Part shown: piece by piece, positions 9,538 through 18,826 of the stretch
Numbering within the stretch: position 1 is the first letter of the stretch
Layout: each line of letters starts with the position of its first letter
NCBI RefSeq assembly: GCF_015352985.1
Contig: NZ_JACYXF010000008.1
Coordinates: forward strand, 62,001-126,000
Length of the DNA stretch: 64,000 nt
Direction: 5' to 3'
Source of the DNA: Noviherbaspirillum malthae
GTDB lineage: Bacteria; Pseudomonadota; Gammaproteobacteria; Burkholderiales; Burkholderiaceae_D
Notes under the pieces: generated by a model
Databases searched by the model: none
The model's input: only the letters and a program-made list of their open reading frames with translations
What the model was told of the DNA's origin: nothing
Position numbers and translations under genes: made by a program

Positions 9538-10614
9538 ATGAAAACCAAAGTACTGATCGTTGACGACTCCGCGCTGATACGCAGCGTGATGAATGAAATC
9601 ATTCGCAAGCAGCCCGACATGGAAGTCGTCGGCGTCGCGCCCGATCCCATCGTCGCGCGTGAACTGATCAAGCAGACCAATCCCGACGTGCTGACGCTGG
9701 ACGTGGAAATGCCGCGCATGGACGGACTCGACTTCCTCGAAAAGCTGATGCGCCTGCGCCCCATGCCGGTGGTGATGGTGTCCTCGCTGACCGAGCGCGG
9801 TTCGGAGATAACGCTGCGCGCGCTGGAGCTCGGTGCGGTCGATTTCGTTACCAAGCCCAAGCTGTCGATCCAGAGCGGCATGCTCGAATATGCCGAACTG
9901 ATCACCGACAAGATCCGCGCCGCGGCCAAGGCGCGCGTCAAGGCGCGTACCGTCGCACAGCAGGATGCGTCACGGGCACCGGGAGAAGCGCTGCCGCAGA
10001 TCCGCAACCCGCTGACCAGCAGCGAAAAGCTGATCATCATCGGCGCCTCCACCGGCGGTACCGAAGCCATCAAGGAATTCCTGATGCAGATGCCTTCCGA
10101 CTGCCCGGGCATCCTGATCACCCAGCATATGCCCGAAGGCTTCACCCGGTCGTTCGCCAAGCGCCTCGACGGCCTGTGCAAGATCACGGTCAGGGAAGCC
10201 GAGGGAGGAGAGCGGGTGCTGCCGGGACATGCCTTCATCGCGCCGGGCCATTCGCACCTGCTGCTGGCCCGCAGCGGCGCCAACTACGTGACCCAGCTCG
10301 ACCAGGGGCCCCCGGTCAATCGCCATCGTCCCTCGGTGGATGTGCTGTTCGACTCCGCCGCCCGCTTTGCAGGGAAGAATGCGGTCGGCGTGATCCTGAC
10401 CGGCATGGGCAAGGACGGCGCGCAAGGCATGCTGACCATGCGCAACGCCGGCGCCCACAATTTCGCCCAGGACGAAGCATCGTGCGTCGTGTTCGGCATG
10501 CCGCGCGAGGCCATCGCGGTCGGCGCCGCGCATGAGGTGGGAGCCTTGTCCGCACTGCCGGGCATGGTGCTGGCCCACCTCGCAGCCAACAGCAGCAGGG
10601 CGCTGCGCGTCTGA
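9538..10614 (+). CDS. cheB: Chemotaxis response regulator protein-glutamate methylesterase CheB
   Basis: It removes receptor methyl groups and deamidates glutamines when phosphorylated by CheA. The N-terminal receiver domain has the acidic pair at 9-10, phosphoacceptor Asp55 ([12 protein letters not shown]) and Lys106 (VTKPK). A linker leads to the esterase domain with catalytic Ser171 (GASTGG), His197 (TQHMPEGF) and Asp293 (TGMGKDG). The length of 358 is typical. It lies 50 bp after cheD. Confidence 0.97.
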   Translation: MKTKVLIVDDSALIRSVMNEIIRKQPDMEVVGVAPDPIVARELIKQTNPDVLTLDVEMPRMDGLDFLEKLMRLRPMPVVMVSSLTERGSEITLRALELGAVDFVTKPKLSIQSGMLEYAELITDKIRAAAKARVKARTVAQQDASRAPGEALPQIRNPLTSSEKLIIIGASTGGTEAIKEFLMQMPSDCPGILITQHMPEGFTRSFAKRLDGLCKITVREAEGGERVLPGHAFIAPGHSHLLLARSGANYVTQLDQGPPVNRHRPSVDVLFDSAARFAGKNAVGVILTGMGKDGAQGMLTMRNAGAHNFAQDEASCVVFGMPREAIAVGAAHEVGALSALPGMVLAHLAANSSRALRV

Positions 10615-10706
10615 AAAAGGATTGATAAAAATGCACGGTGCGAAGCAGTTGTGTCAAAAATGTTTCGGTCCTTGCATTGCCGAGCACCTTATGCAGCACC
10701 TTTAAG

Positions 10707-10735
10707 TGCATAATCAAGAGCGAAAAGTTTATACT
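10707..10735 (+). promoter_or_regulatory. Possible sigma-70 promoter upstream of cheY
   Basis: A near-consensus -10 TATACT lies 17 bp after a weak -35 TGCATA in the 197-bp cheB-cheY gap, the only long gap in the che run. No sigma-28 site with correct spacing was found here. The -10 is good and the -35 is poor, so this is tentative. Confidence 0.4.
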
Positions 10736-10811
10736 GAGGCCCTACCGTTCGGGTCTGCAGCAGAGCAGAACGGCTTGTCGATAACAGTTTGCAGAATCAA
10801 TGGAGTAACTC

Positions 10812-11210
10812 ATGGCGGGTCCGAATACAAAATTCTTGGTGGTCGACGATTTCTCGACGATGCGTCGTATCGTTCGCAATCTGCTGAAGGAATTGGGCTA
10901 TACCAATGTCGACGAGGCGGAAGACGGCGCGATGGCATTGTCCAAGCTGCGCAGCGAGCAGTTCGATTTCGTCATCTCCGACTGGAACATGCCGGTCATG
11001 GATGGACTGACGATGCTGCAGAACATCCGCGCTGATGCAGCGCTGTCCAAGCTGCCGGTCCTGATGGTCACGGCCGAAGCGAAGAAGGAAAACATCATTG
11101 CGGCGGCACAGGCCGGCGCCAACGGCTACGTAGTCAAGCCGTTCACCGCGGCCACGCTCGACGAAAAACTGTCGAAGATCTTCGAGAAGCTCGAAAAGGT
11201 CGGAGCCTGA
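10812..11210 (+). CDS. cheY: Chemotaxis response regulator CheY
   Basis: This single-domain receiver, once phosphorylated by CheA, binds FliM and reverses or slows the motor. The 132 residues carry Asp12/Asp13, phosphoacceptor Asp57 ([10 protein letters not shown]), Thr87, Tyr106 and Lys109, matching enterobacterial CheY numbering. A GGAGTAA ribosome site precedes the ATG. It is followed immediately by cheZ. Confidence 0.97.
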   Translation: MAGPNTKFLVVDDFSTMRRIVRNLLKELGYTNVDEAEDGAMALSKLRSEQFDFVISDWNMPVMDGLTMLQNIRADAALSKLPVLMVTAEAKKENIIAAAQAGANGYVVKPFTAATLDEKLSKIFEKLEKVGA

Positions 11211-11211
11211 C

Positions 11212-11889
11212 GTGAGTCAGCTTCTCCCTCAGGAGAACGGCGCCGATCCGGCGGCTCAGGTGGTCCAGGAAGCCCAGGAGGAAATGCTCGCGCGCGTCGG
11301 CCACATGACGCGCATGCTGCATGACAACCTGCGCGGCCTCGGCTTCGACAAGCTCATCGCCAAGGCCGCGCACGACATTCCCGATGCCCGCGACCGTCTC
11401 GACTATGTCGCGAAGATGACGGAGCAGGCTGCACAGCGCGTGCTGACTGCCACCGAGAATGCGATGCCGATGCAGGACAGCATCGAGAGCGGCGCCGATG
11501 CGCTTGCGGTGCAGCTTCGCGCAGCGCTCGAAGCACCTCATTCCGAGCAGCAGAGCCGGGAGCTGATGCAGCGCAGCCTGGCCTATCTCGAAGAGACGCG
11601 CGCCAATGCCACAGCATCGCGCCAGCAGATGCTCGACATCATGATGGCGCAGGATTTCCAGGATCTCACCGGCCAAGTCATCAAGAAGGTGACCGAGCTG
11701 GCGCACGGGATCGAGCAGCAACTGGTGCAGCTGCTGCTCGACTACTCCCCGCAGGAGGTGCGCCGCGACACCGGTAACAGCAGCGGCAACGGCCTGCTGA
11801 ACGGTCCCCAGATCAATCCCGTTGGGAATGCCGACGTCGTATCGGACCAGGGGCAGGTAGACGACCTGCTGGAAAGCCTGGGTTTCTGA
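11212..11889 (+). CDS. cheZ: CheY-P phosphatase CheZ
   Basis: It speeds dephosphorylation of CheY-P. It is mostly helical, with the active segment MAQDFQDLTGQVI; Asp151 and Gln155 correspond to the catalytic DxxxQ residues. The tail VDDLLESLGF is the conserved CheY-binding helix. The start is GTG one base after the cheY stop, so the two are translationally coupled. The length of 225 is normal. Confidence 0.96.
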   Translation: MSQLLPQENGADPAAQVVQEAQEEMLARVGHMTRMLHDNLRGLGFDKLIAKAAHDIPDARDRLDYVAKMTEQAAQRVLTATENAMPMQDSIESGADALAVQLRAALEAPHSEQQSRELMQRSLAYLEETRANATASRQQMLDIMMAQDFQDLTGQVIKKVTELAHGIEQQLVQLLLDYSPQEVRRDTGNSSGNGLLNGPQINPVGNADVVSDQGQVDDLLESLGF

Positions 11890-11978
11890 TTCAAGGCCGG
11901 GGGCATGACGTACGGCGTCCTGTCTTCGGCGATCTTTCATCTCGCCATCCAGCATCAAGCCAACACGAGTAGCCACGC

Positions 11979-13193
11979 ATGCACGCAGAGAAATTCATCG
12001 TCCGCGAACCCCTGGTCAATTCGCAGGAGAGGGTGCTCGGGTACGACATCGCCTGGCAAGGTGCAGACGCGGCAGATGCGCCGCGTGACGAAGCCGCCAT
12101 TCTTTTCCTCGCCGGTTTCGTGGCGGACCAGCTTAACGATACCGACTGCGGCACATTGCTTGGCGATCAGATCATTTTCATCGAAGCCAAGCCTGCGCTG
12201 CTCGAGCATGAGTCCATCCTTGCGCTTCCTCCGAAAGGTACCATTCTCGCGCTGCGCGGCTGCGATCTCTCCGACGACGGCGTTGTCGAGGCGGTAGCGG
12301 CGGCACGCCGCAAGGGCTATGGCATTTCCCTGCGCGACGCGGATATCTCCCTGCTGGACAAGGGCTTGCTCAGCCATGTCACGCATATCGAAACTGCAAT
12401 CGATTCGCCGGCCTTCGCTACGCAGGTGCAGCTGTTCCGCGCGCTCAATTCCCTGACCATCCGTCTCGTGGCGCGCCGCGTTCAAAGCTGGCAGGCCTTT
12501 GAACTGTGCAGGAAGCTGGATATTCTCGCCTTTGTCGGCAATCTCCACCTCACGCCCCGGCCCGGCCAGCATGCGCGCGAACTCAATCCCGCGCAATCGC
12601 TGATCCTACAGCTGATGGACATGGTGCGGCAGAATGCCGACGTCAAACAGCTCGAAGGCGTGCTCAAGCGCGATGCGGCACTCTCCTACAAGCTGCTGCG
12701 CTACATCAACTCGGCAGGCTTCGGACTCGGATGCGAAATCCAGTCGCTCAAGCATGCGGTGACCATGCTCGGCTATTCGCCGCTGTACCGCTGGCTGGCG
12801 CTGCTGCTGGCGACGGCGACAACCACCGGCTATTCCCCGGTGCTCATGCATGCCGCCATCGTGCGCGGCCGCTTCGCCGAACTGCTGGGCGGCACTTTCC
12901 TCCCCAGGCAGGAGGCCGAGAACCTGTTCGTCGCCGGCATGTTCTCCCTGCTCGACAAACTGCTCGGGGTGCCGATGGAAGACGTGCTGGAGAAAATCCA
13001 GCTGTCCGAGTCGGTCACCCAGGCATTGTTGTCGCGGGAAGGCATCTACGGACCTTTCCTTGGGCTGGCAGAGGCTTGCGAAATGCACAGCGGCGAAGTG
13101 GACGCGATGGCAAGTTCGCTATGCATCGATGCCCGCCAGGTGAATCAGGCGCAGCTCTCGGCGCTGGCCTGGGCGCAGCGCATCGCACTCTGA
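11979..13193 (+). CDS. EAL-HDOD signalling protein with degenerate EAL domain
   Basis: The N-terminal 200 residues follow the YuxH-type EAL fold (EKFIVREPLVNSQERVLGYD) but have no EAL signature: the expected position reads YDIAW, and metal-binding acidic residues are not recognisable. Catalytic c-di-GMP hydrolysis is therefore unlikely. The C-terminal half is an HDOD domain (LNPAQSLILQLMDMVRQ, LKRDAALSYKLLRYINSAGF, SLKHAVTMLGY). Such proteins usually act as signalling scaffolds. It sits between cheZ and flhB on the same strand, which suggests a motility role; the specific role is unknown. Confidence 0.85.
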   Translation: MHAEKFIVREPLVNSQERVLGYDIAWQGADAADAPRDEAAILFLAGFVADQLNDTDCGTLLGDQIIFIEAKPALLEHESILALPPKGTILALRGCDLSDDGVVEAVAAARRKGYGISLRDADISLLDKGLLSHVTHIETAIDSPAFATQVQLFRALNSLTIRLVARRVQSWQAFELCRKLDILAFVGNLHLTPRPGQHARELNPAQSLILQLMDMVRQNADVKQLEGVLKRDAALSYKLLRYINSAGFGLGCEIQSLKHAVTMLGYSPLYRWLALLLATATTTGYSPVLMHAAIVRGRFAELLGGTFLPRQEAENLFVAGMFSLLDKLLGVPMEDVLEKIQLSESVTQALLSREGIYGPFLGLAEACEMHSGEVDAMASSLCIDARQVNQAQLSALAWAQRIAL

Positions 13194-13383
13194 ATTTCCA
13201 ATCGCGCATCAACAATCCGACACGGCTTGCCGTTCCAATATCGACCGCTGCGGTCATCCTGAATAGCGAGGGCTTTTCGCACTTGTTTTGAGGATGGTCA
13301 AACTGATATTTCGAGAATAATTCTTCCTATTGGCCCTCAATGCGTCATTCGGCGCATGAGGAAGCGCGCAACAGGAGTCGGCA

Positions 13384-14565
13384 ATGGCCGAGGATAGCGA
13401 TCTCGAAAAAACCGAACCAGCGTCGTCCAGAAAACTGGAACAGGCGCGGGAGGAAGGCGACGTTCCCCGATCGAGGGAGCTTGCCACCTGCACGGTGCTG
13501 CTCGCCGCCGGCCTCGGCCTCATGTTTACCGGCGAAGGCATGGTGCGCAGCCTCAACCGCATGCTGGCGTCCGGACTCTCGTTCGAACGGGAACATGCCT
13601 TCGATGCCAGCCTGCTCATGGTGCGCCTCGGCACCATGGCCTTCGATGCGCTGGTGGCGCTGCTGCCGTTTGCCGGCCTGCTGCTTCTCGTGGCGATCGC
13701 ATCGCCGCTCCTGATCGGCGGCTGGTTGTTCACCACCAAGTCGCTGATGCCAAATTTCTCGCGTCTCAATCCGATCAACGGCCTGGGCAACATGTTTTCC
13801 GTGCGTGCGCTGGTCGAGCTGGTCAAGGCCATCGGCAAGACGCTGCTGGTCGGCACCATCGCGTGGTACGTCATCAAGCACGAGTTCGAACCCATGCTGG
13901 CTTTGGCCACCGAGCCGCTGCAGTCCGGCAGCGCCCATCTCGGCGATCTCCTGCTGACCGGTTTCATTGCCATCGTCTGCGGACTGGTTGTGATCGCGCT
14001 GATCGACGTGCCGTATGTGCTGTGGCAATACGCCAGCAAGCTGAAAATGACCAAGGAAGAAGTGCGACAGGAATCCAAGGAATCCGAAGGCGATCCGCAC
14101 GTCAAGGCGCGCATCCGCCAGCTGCAGCGTGAAATGGCCAAGCGCCGCATGATGTCGGAAGTGCCGACCGCCGACGTGGTCGTCACCAACCCGACCCACT
14201 ATGCGGTGGCCCTGAAATACACCGAAGGCAAGACGCGGGCGCCGAAGGTCGTGGCCAAGGGTGCCGATGAAGTTGCCGCCAAGATCCGGGAAATCGCCGC
14301 CGAGAACAAGGTGGCGCTGCTGGAAGCGCCGCCGCTGGCCCGAGCGCTCTACAAGCACGCCGAACTGGGCGACGAGATCCCCGCCACGCTCTACACCGCC
14401 GTGGCCGAAGTGCTTGCCTATGTGTTCCAGCTTCGCGCCTACGGCCAGCACGGCGGCCTGCGCCCCGAAGTGCCGGAGAACGTCGCCGTCCCGCCGGAAC
14501 TCGATCCGCTCAATCCGGCTGCGCAGGCAAACGCAGCGGGCCAACCTGACGGACGCATGCAATGA
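13384..14565 (+). CDS. flhB: Flagellar export switch protein FlhB
   Basis: This is an export-gate protein that changes substrate specificity from rod/hook to filament after self-cleavage. It has an N-terminal RExGxVPRS-like stretch (REEGDVPRSRELA), four hydrophobic segments to about residue 210, then the cytoplasmic domain with the autocleavage motif NPTH (VVTNPTHYAVALKY). The 393 residues include a disordered tail somewhat longer than the enterobacterial protein. It overlaps flhA by 4 bp. Confidence 0.97.
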   Translation: MAEDSDLEKTEPASSRKLEQAREEGDVPRSRELATCTVLLAAGLGLMFTGEGMVRSLNRMLASGLSFEREHAFDASLLMVRLGTMAFDALVALLPFAGLLLLVAIASPLLIGGWLFTTKSLMPNFSRLNPINGLGNMFSVRALVELVKAIGKTLLVGTIAWYVIKHEFEPMLALATEPLQSGSAHLGDLLLTGFIAIVCGLVVIALIDVPYVLWQYASKLKMTKEEVRQESKESEGDPHVKARIRQLQREMAKRRMMSEVPTADVVVTNPTHYAVALKYTEGKTRAPKVVAKGADEVAAKIREIAAENKVALLEAPPLARALYKHAELGDEIPATLYTAVAEVLAYVFQLRAYGQHGGLRPEVPENVAVPPELDPLNPAAQANAAGQPDGRMQ

Positions 14566-16649
14566 ACAGCCTGAAACTGCCCGCGTGGATGACCGGACAA
14601 TCCAGCAAGGCGCTGGCTGCGCCTATCCTCATCATCATGATGCTGGCGATGATGGTGCTGCCGCTGCCGGCCTTCGTGCTGGACATGTTCTTCAGCTTCA
14701 ACATCGCGCTGTCGATCATCGTTCTGCTGACCAGCCTCTACACTGTCAAGCCGCTCGATTTCATGGCCTTCCCGGCGGTGCTGCTGGTATCGACCATGCT
14801 GCGCCTTTCGCTCAACGTCGCCTCCACCCGTGTCGTGCTGACCGAAGGCCATACCGGCCCGGATGCGGCGGGCAAGGTGATCGAAGCCTTCGGCCACTTC
14901 CTGATCGGCGGCAACTACACCGTCGGTATCGTGGTGTTCATCATCCTCACCATCATCAACTTCGTCGTGGTGACGAAGGGCGCCGGCCGTATCGCCGAAG
15001 TCGGCGCGCGTTTCGCCCTCGATGCGATGCCCGGCAAGCAGATGGCGATCGACGCCGATCTGAACGCCGGCCTGATCGGCGAGCAGGAAGCGCGCCGCCG
15101 CCGTACCGAAGTGGCGCAGGAAGCCGAGTTCTACGGCTCGATGGACGGTGCCAGCAAATACGTGCGCGGCGATGCGGTCGCCGGCATTCTTGTGACCGTC
15201 ATCAACGTCTTCGGCGGCCTCATCGTCGGCATGGTGCAGCACGACCTGGCCTTTGATGCCGCGCTCAAGAATTACACGCTGCTCGCCATCGGCGACGGCC
15301 TGGTTGCGCAGATTCCCTCGCTGATCATCTCCACTGCCGCGGGTGTCATCGTGTCGCGCGTGTCCAGCGAACAGGATATCGGCGGCCAGATGGTCAACCA
15401 GCTGTTTGCCAAGCCGCAGGTGCTCTACATCACCGGCGGCATCATCGGCGGCATGGGCCTGATTCCCGGCATGCCGCATATCGCTTTCATCCTGCTTGGC
15501 GCGTCGCTGTGCGGTGGCGCTTACCTGATGAAGAAACGTCTGGAAAAGGTGGAGGAAGCGCCGGCACCCGTTCCGGAAGCCGCACTGGCCGCACCCGAAA
15601 CGGAAGAGGCAAGCTGGCAGGACATCGTTCCGGTCGACACGCTCGGCCTGGAAGTCGGGTACCGCCTGATTCCTCTGGTCGACAAGGGCCAGAACGGCGA
15701 GCTGCTGCGCCGTATCAAGGGCATTCGCAAGAAGTTTGCGCAGGAAGTCGGTTTCCTCTCGCCGCCGGTGCATATCCGCGACAACCTCGAACTCAAGCCC
15801 TCCGCCTACCGCATCACGCTCAAAGGCGTGGAAGTCGGCACCGGCGAAGCCTATGTCGGCCAGTTCCTGGCGATCAATCCCGGCATGGTCAACGGCACGC
15901 TGCCTGGCACCGTGACTACCGACCCGGCCTTCGGCCTGCCCGCGACCTGGGTCGATGGCGGCATGAAGGAACATGCGCAGGCGCTGGGCTATACCGTGGT
16001 GGATGCCGGCACCGTCATCGCCACCCATTTGAACCACCTGATCACATCGCACGCCGCCGATCTGCTCGGCCGCCAGGAAGTGCAGCAGCTGCTGGACCAT
16101 CTCGGCAAGGAAAGTCCGAAGCTGGTCGAAGACCTGGTGCCGAAGATGATTTCGCTGTCGGCGCTGCAGAAGGTCCTGCAGAGCCTGCTGATCGAAGGCG
16201 TGCATATTCGCGACATGCGCACCATCATCGAAACGCTGGCCGAGTTTGCTCCGCAGACCCAGGATCCGAACGAGCTGACCGCGATGGTCCGTATCGCATT
16301 GGGCCGCGCCATCGTCCAGCAGATCTTCCCGTCCACCAACGAGCTGTCGGTGATCACCCTCGACAGCCGCCTCGAACGCATTCTGATGCAGGCCCTGCAG
16401 TCCAGCGGCCCCGACGGCGCCGGCATCGAGCCGGGTCTCGCCGATACCATTGCCGCGCAGGCCGAGCAGGCTGCGCGCCAGCAGGAACAGATGGGCCTGA
16501 CGCCGGTGCTGCTGGTGCCTGGGCCGCTGCGCGCATTGCTGGCGCGCTTCCTGCGCCGCGCGCTGCCGCAGCTCAAGGTGCTGTCGCATCAGGAACTACC
16601 GGATTCAAAGACAATTAGAGTTACCAGCCTGGTTGGAGGCCAAGCATGA
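14562..16649 (+). CDS. flhA: Flagellar export gate protein FlhA
   Basis: This is the large export-gate subunit that couples proton motive force to export and receives chaperone-substrate complexes. About eight membrane segments lie in residues 1-330, including the FHIPEP-region equivalents (NVASTRVVLTEG, DAMPGKQMAIDADLNAG). A linker and a cytoplasmic domain of about 340 residues follow. The length of 695 is standard. The start overlaps flhB and the stop overlaps flhF, each by 4 bp. Confidence 0.97.
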   Translation: MNSLKLPAWMTGQSSKALAAPILIIMMLAMMVLPLPAFVLDMFFSFNIALSIIVLLTSLYTVKPLDFMAFPAVLLVSTMLRLSLNVASTRVVLTEGHTGPDAAGKVIEAFGHFLIGGNYTVGIVVFIILTIINFVVVTKGAGRIAEVGARFALDAMPGKQMAIDADLNAGLIGEQEARRRRTEVAQEAEFYGSMDGASKYVRGDAVAGILVTVINVFGGLIVGMVQHDLAFDAALKNYTLLAIGDGLVAQIPSLIISTAAGVIVSRVSSEQDIGGQMVNQLFAKPQVLYITGGIIGGMGLIPGMPHIAFILLGASLCGGAYLMKKRLEKVEEAPAPVPEAALAAPETEEASWQDIVPVDTLGLEVGYRLIPLVDKGQNGELLRRIKGIRKKFAQEVGFLSPPVHIRDNLELKPSAYRITLKGVEVGTGEAYVGQFLAINPGMVNGTLPGTVTTDPAFGLPATWVDGGMKEHAQALGYTVVDAGTVIATHLNHLITSHAADLLGRQEVQQLLDHLGKESPKLVEDLVPKMISLSALQKVLQSLLIEGVHIRDMRTIIETLAEFAPQTQDPNELTAMVRIALGRAIVQQIFPSTNELSVITLDSRLERILMQALQSSGPDGAGIEPGLADTIAAQAEQAARQQEQMGLTPVLLVPGPLRALLARFLRRALPQLKVLSHQELPDSKTIRVTSLVGGQA

Positions 16650-17962
16650 ATGTAAGAAAATTTTCTGCCAGTTCGTCGCGTGACGCATGGCGCCAGGTGC
16701 GCGAAGCGCTCGGTCCCGATGCGGTCATTCTCTCCAACAGGACGATCAACGGCATGATCGAGATTCTGGCAATGGCGCCGGAAGACATGTCGTCGCTCTC
16801 CGAGCCTGTGGTCGAAAGGCCGGCGCTGTCGGAGTCCACGCTGTCGGCCTTCGGCGTCAACCGCGCGCAGGAACAGGCTGCCAAGCCCGCAGCCGTTGTT
16901 GCGCCGAAGCCGTCGTCGGACGACAACCAGGCTGCCAACTTGGCCGACGCGATCGCCGCCAGCCGCGATGCGGCGCCGGCATCCGGCGGAGCGGAACTGG
17001 CCCAGGTGATGAACGAGCTGCGCTCGATGCGCGGCATGCTGGAATCGCAGCTGGCCGAGATCGCCTGGAGCGCCCAGCAGAAGCGCGAGCCGGCCAAGGC
17101 CGCCGTCATGCGCGAACTGCTGTCGGCCGGTTTCAGCGCCAGCCTCGCACGCTATCTGACGCAGAACCTGCCGAAGAACGACACCGTCGACAATTGCCTG
17201 TCCTGGGTGAAGTTGGTGCTGGCGCGCAATCTCAGCATCATCGGCAACGAAAACGAGATTCTCGACAAGGGCGGCGTCTATGCGCTGGTGGGACCGACCG
17301 GTGTCGGCAAGACCACCACCACCGCCAAGCTCGCGGCGCGCTGCGTGATGCGCCACGGCGCCGGCAAGCTGGCACTGATCACGACTGACGGCTATCGTAT
17401 CGGCGGCTATGAGCAGCTTCGCATCTACGGCAAGATCCTCGGCGTGATGGTGCATTCGGTTAAGGATGAAACCGACCTGCGCATCGCGCTCGACGAACTG
17501 AAGAACAAGCACACCGTGCTGATTGACACCGTCGGCATGGGGCAGCGCGACAAGATGGTGGCCGAGCAGATTGCGATGCTTTCGGGCACCGAGTCGCGTG
17601 TCAAGCGCCTGCTTTGCCTGTCGGCGACCTCCACCGGCGAAACCCTGAGCGAAGTGGTCCGTTCCTACCAGGGCGGCGGTCTCGCCGGCTGCATCATGAC
17701 CAAGCTGGATGAAGCGGCAACGGTGGGCAATGTGCTGGACGTGATGATCCGCCAGAAACTCAGCCTCTACTACGTGGCCAACGGCCAGCGCGTGCCGGAA
17801 GACCTGCATGTGCCCAATGCCCACTACCTGGTCGACCGCGCCTTCAAGCTCAAGCGCGAGACCGCGCCGTTCCAGTATTCCGACGAAGAGCTGCCGCTGG
17901 TGATTGCCAATACCGCCCATGCAATGAATGACAAGAGCCTGCGCGAGGTGACACTTGGCTAG
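16646..17962 (+). CDS. flhF: Flagellar SRP-type GTPase FlhF
   Basis: This is an SRP-like GTPase that sets flagellar placement and number. An N-terminal basic, variable B domain (about residues 1-140) is followed by an N domain and a G domain with P-loop GPTGVGKTT at 216-224, DTVGMGQRD (G3) and TKLDEA (G4). All GTPase motifs look intact. It is translationally coupled with flhA upstream and the flhG-like gene downstream. Polar or otherwise localised flagella are suggested but not proven. Confidence 0.95.
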   Translation: MNVRKFSASSSRDAWRQVREALGPDAVILSNRTINGMIEILAMAPEDMSSLSEPVVERPALSESTLSAFGVNRAQEQAAKPAAVVAPKPSSDDNQAANLADAIAASRDAAPASGGAELAQVMNELRSMRGMLESQLAEIAWSAQQKREPAKAAVMRELLSAGFSASLARYLTQNLPKNDTVDNCLSWVKLVLARNLSIIGNENEILDKGGVYALVGPTGVGKTTTTAKLAARCVMRHGAGKLALITTDGYRIGGYEQLRIYGKILGVMVHSVKDETDLRIALDELKNKHTVLIDTVGMGQRDKMVAEQIAMLSGTESRVKRLLCLSATSTGETLSEVVRSYQGGGLAGCIMTKLDEAATVGNVLDVMIRQKLSLYYVANGQRVPEDLHVPNAHYLVDRAFKLKRETAPFQYSDEELPLVIANTAHAMNDKSLREVTLG

Positions 17963-18773
17963 TTTCGATTTCGATCAGGCTGAAGGCCTGCGCCGCATGC
18001 TGGCCGGCCCCAAGCCGCGCGTGTTCACTTTCCTGTCGGCGGCGACGCCTGAAGAAAAAGGTGCGATGCTGGTCAATCTCGGCGCTTCGCTGGCGCAGGC
18101 GGGCAGGGACGTACTGCTGCTCGACGCCTGCGTCGCCTCGGAAGGCATTTCCGCGCGCCTGAAAGCCGGGCGCGGAAATTCTCTGCTGCAGGCCGCCCAG
18201 CAATCCCGGGGTGAACCTGCTCTCGATGACGTGATGCAAGCCATGCCGCAGGGCTTCAGCGTGGCTGCCTTGAAGCGAGGCGTACAGAAACTGCCTGCAG
18301 CCGGCACCGAAGGCGCGCAGCGCCTGGACGACGCATTCGGCGTCCTGACGGGGCGCGCCGACATCGTCGTCGTCGATGCGGAGCTCGACGGCAATGATGC
18401 ATTCGCCATTCCTGCGCTGGCGGAAACCGAAATCGTAGTGCAGGCATCGAACAGCCCGGCATCGATCAAGGCCGCCTATACGCTGATCAAGCGTGTCAAC
18501 GGCCAGCTTGGCCGCCGTCCCTTCAGCCTGCTGGTGACCGGCGCTTCCGACAAGGAAGCGCAGCTGGTCTACCAGAACATGGCGCAGGCCGCGAATCGCT
18601 ACCTGGCGGTCAAGCTCAATTCCATGGGCTCGGTCCCTCCCGATGAGCACCTGAAGAAAGCCATGCATCTCGGCCGTGCCGTGGTCGATGCCTTTCCGCT
18701 GGCGGGCGCTTCCGTTGCCTTTCGCCGACTCGCCGGGAAGTTCGTATTGTCCGATGCGGCGGCTGCGCGATAA
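17955..18773 (+). CDS. flhG: FlhG/FleN-like protein with degenerate P-loop
   Basis: By position and overall sequence this is the MinD/ParA-like partner of FlhF (FlhG, FleN, YlxH). Aligned to the family, the deviant Walker A loop that should read like SGKGGVGKT is SAATPEEKG at residues 28-36. Lys35 is kept, but the signature lysine and most glycines are lost. The following helix (LVNLGASLAQAGRDVLLLDA) is well conserved. ATP-driven dimerisation is therefore doubtful. The likely start is TTG, overlapping flhF by 8 bp. No frameshift explains the loop: length and frame are normal. Confidence 0.85.
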   Translation: MASFDFDQAEGLRRMLAGPKPRVFTFLSAATPEEKGAMLVNLGASLAQAGRDVLLLDACVASEGISARLKAGRGNSLLQAAQQSRGEPALDDVMQAMPQGFSVAALKRGVQKLPAAGTEGAQRLDDAFGVLTGRADIVVVDAELDGNDAFAIPALAETEIVVQASNSPASIKAAYTLIKRVNGQLGRRPFSLLVTGASDKEAQLVYQNMAQAANRYLAVKLNSMGSVPPDEHLKKAMHLGRAVVDAFPLAGASVAFRRLAGKFVLSDAAAAR

Positions 18774-18790
18774 CATGGCATTCCTGCGAT

Positions 18791-18810
18791 GGATGCCCCT
18801 GCGGGCATCC
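18791..18810 (+). other. Perfect 8-bp hairpin just upstream of fliA
   Basis: GGATGCCC and GGGCATCC flank a CTGC loop, 16 bp before the fliA start. No T-run follows. The fliA ATG lacks an obvious ribosome binding site, so this RNA structure may affect translation or stability. Confidence 0.55.
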
Positions 18811-18826
18811 GAAACGATTCAATACA

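Noticed and set aside
10777-10784. GTCGATAA upstream of cheY as a sigma-28 -10 box
   Set aside because: At the required 11-bp spacing the upstream octamer has no TAAA or TCAA, so only half a promoter is present.
13194-13383. Sigma-54 (-24/-12) promoter before flhB
   Set aside because: The only GG...GC pair with TGGC character (in TTGGCCCTCAATGCG) has 8 bp between the dinucleotides, not 10.
14439-16589. 716-residue open frame on the - strand
   Set aside because: Antisense to flhA, with typical shadow composition (His, Arg, Asp rich) and no recognisable motif.
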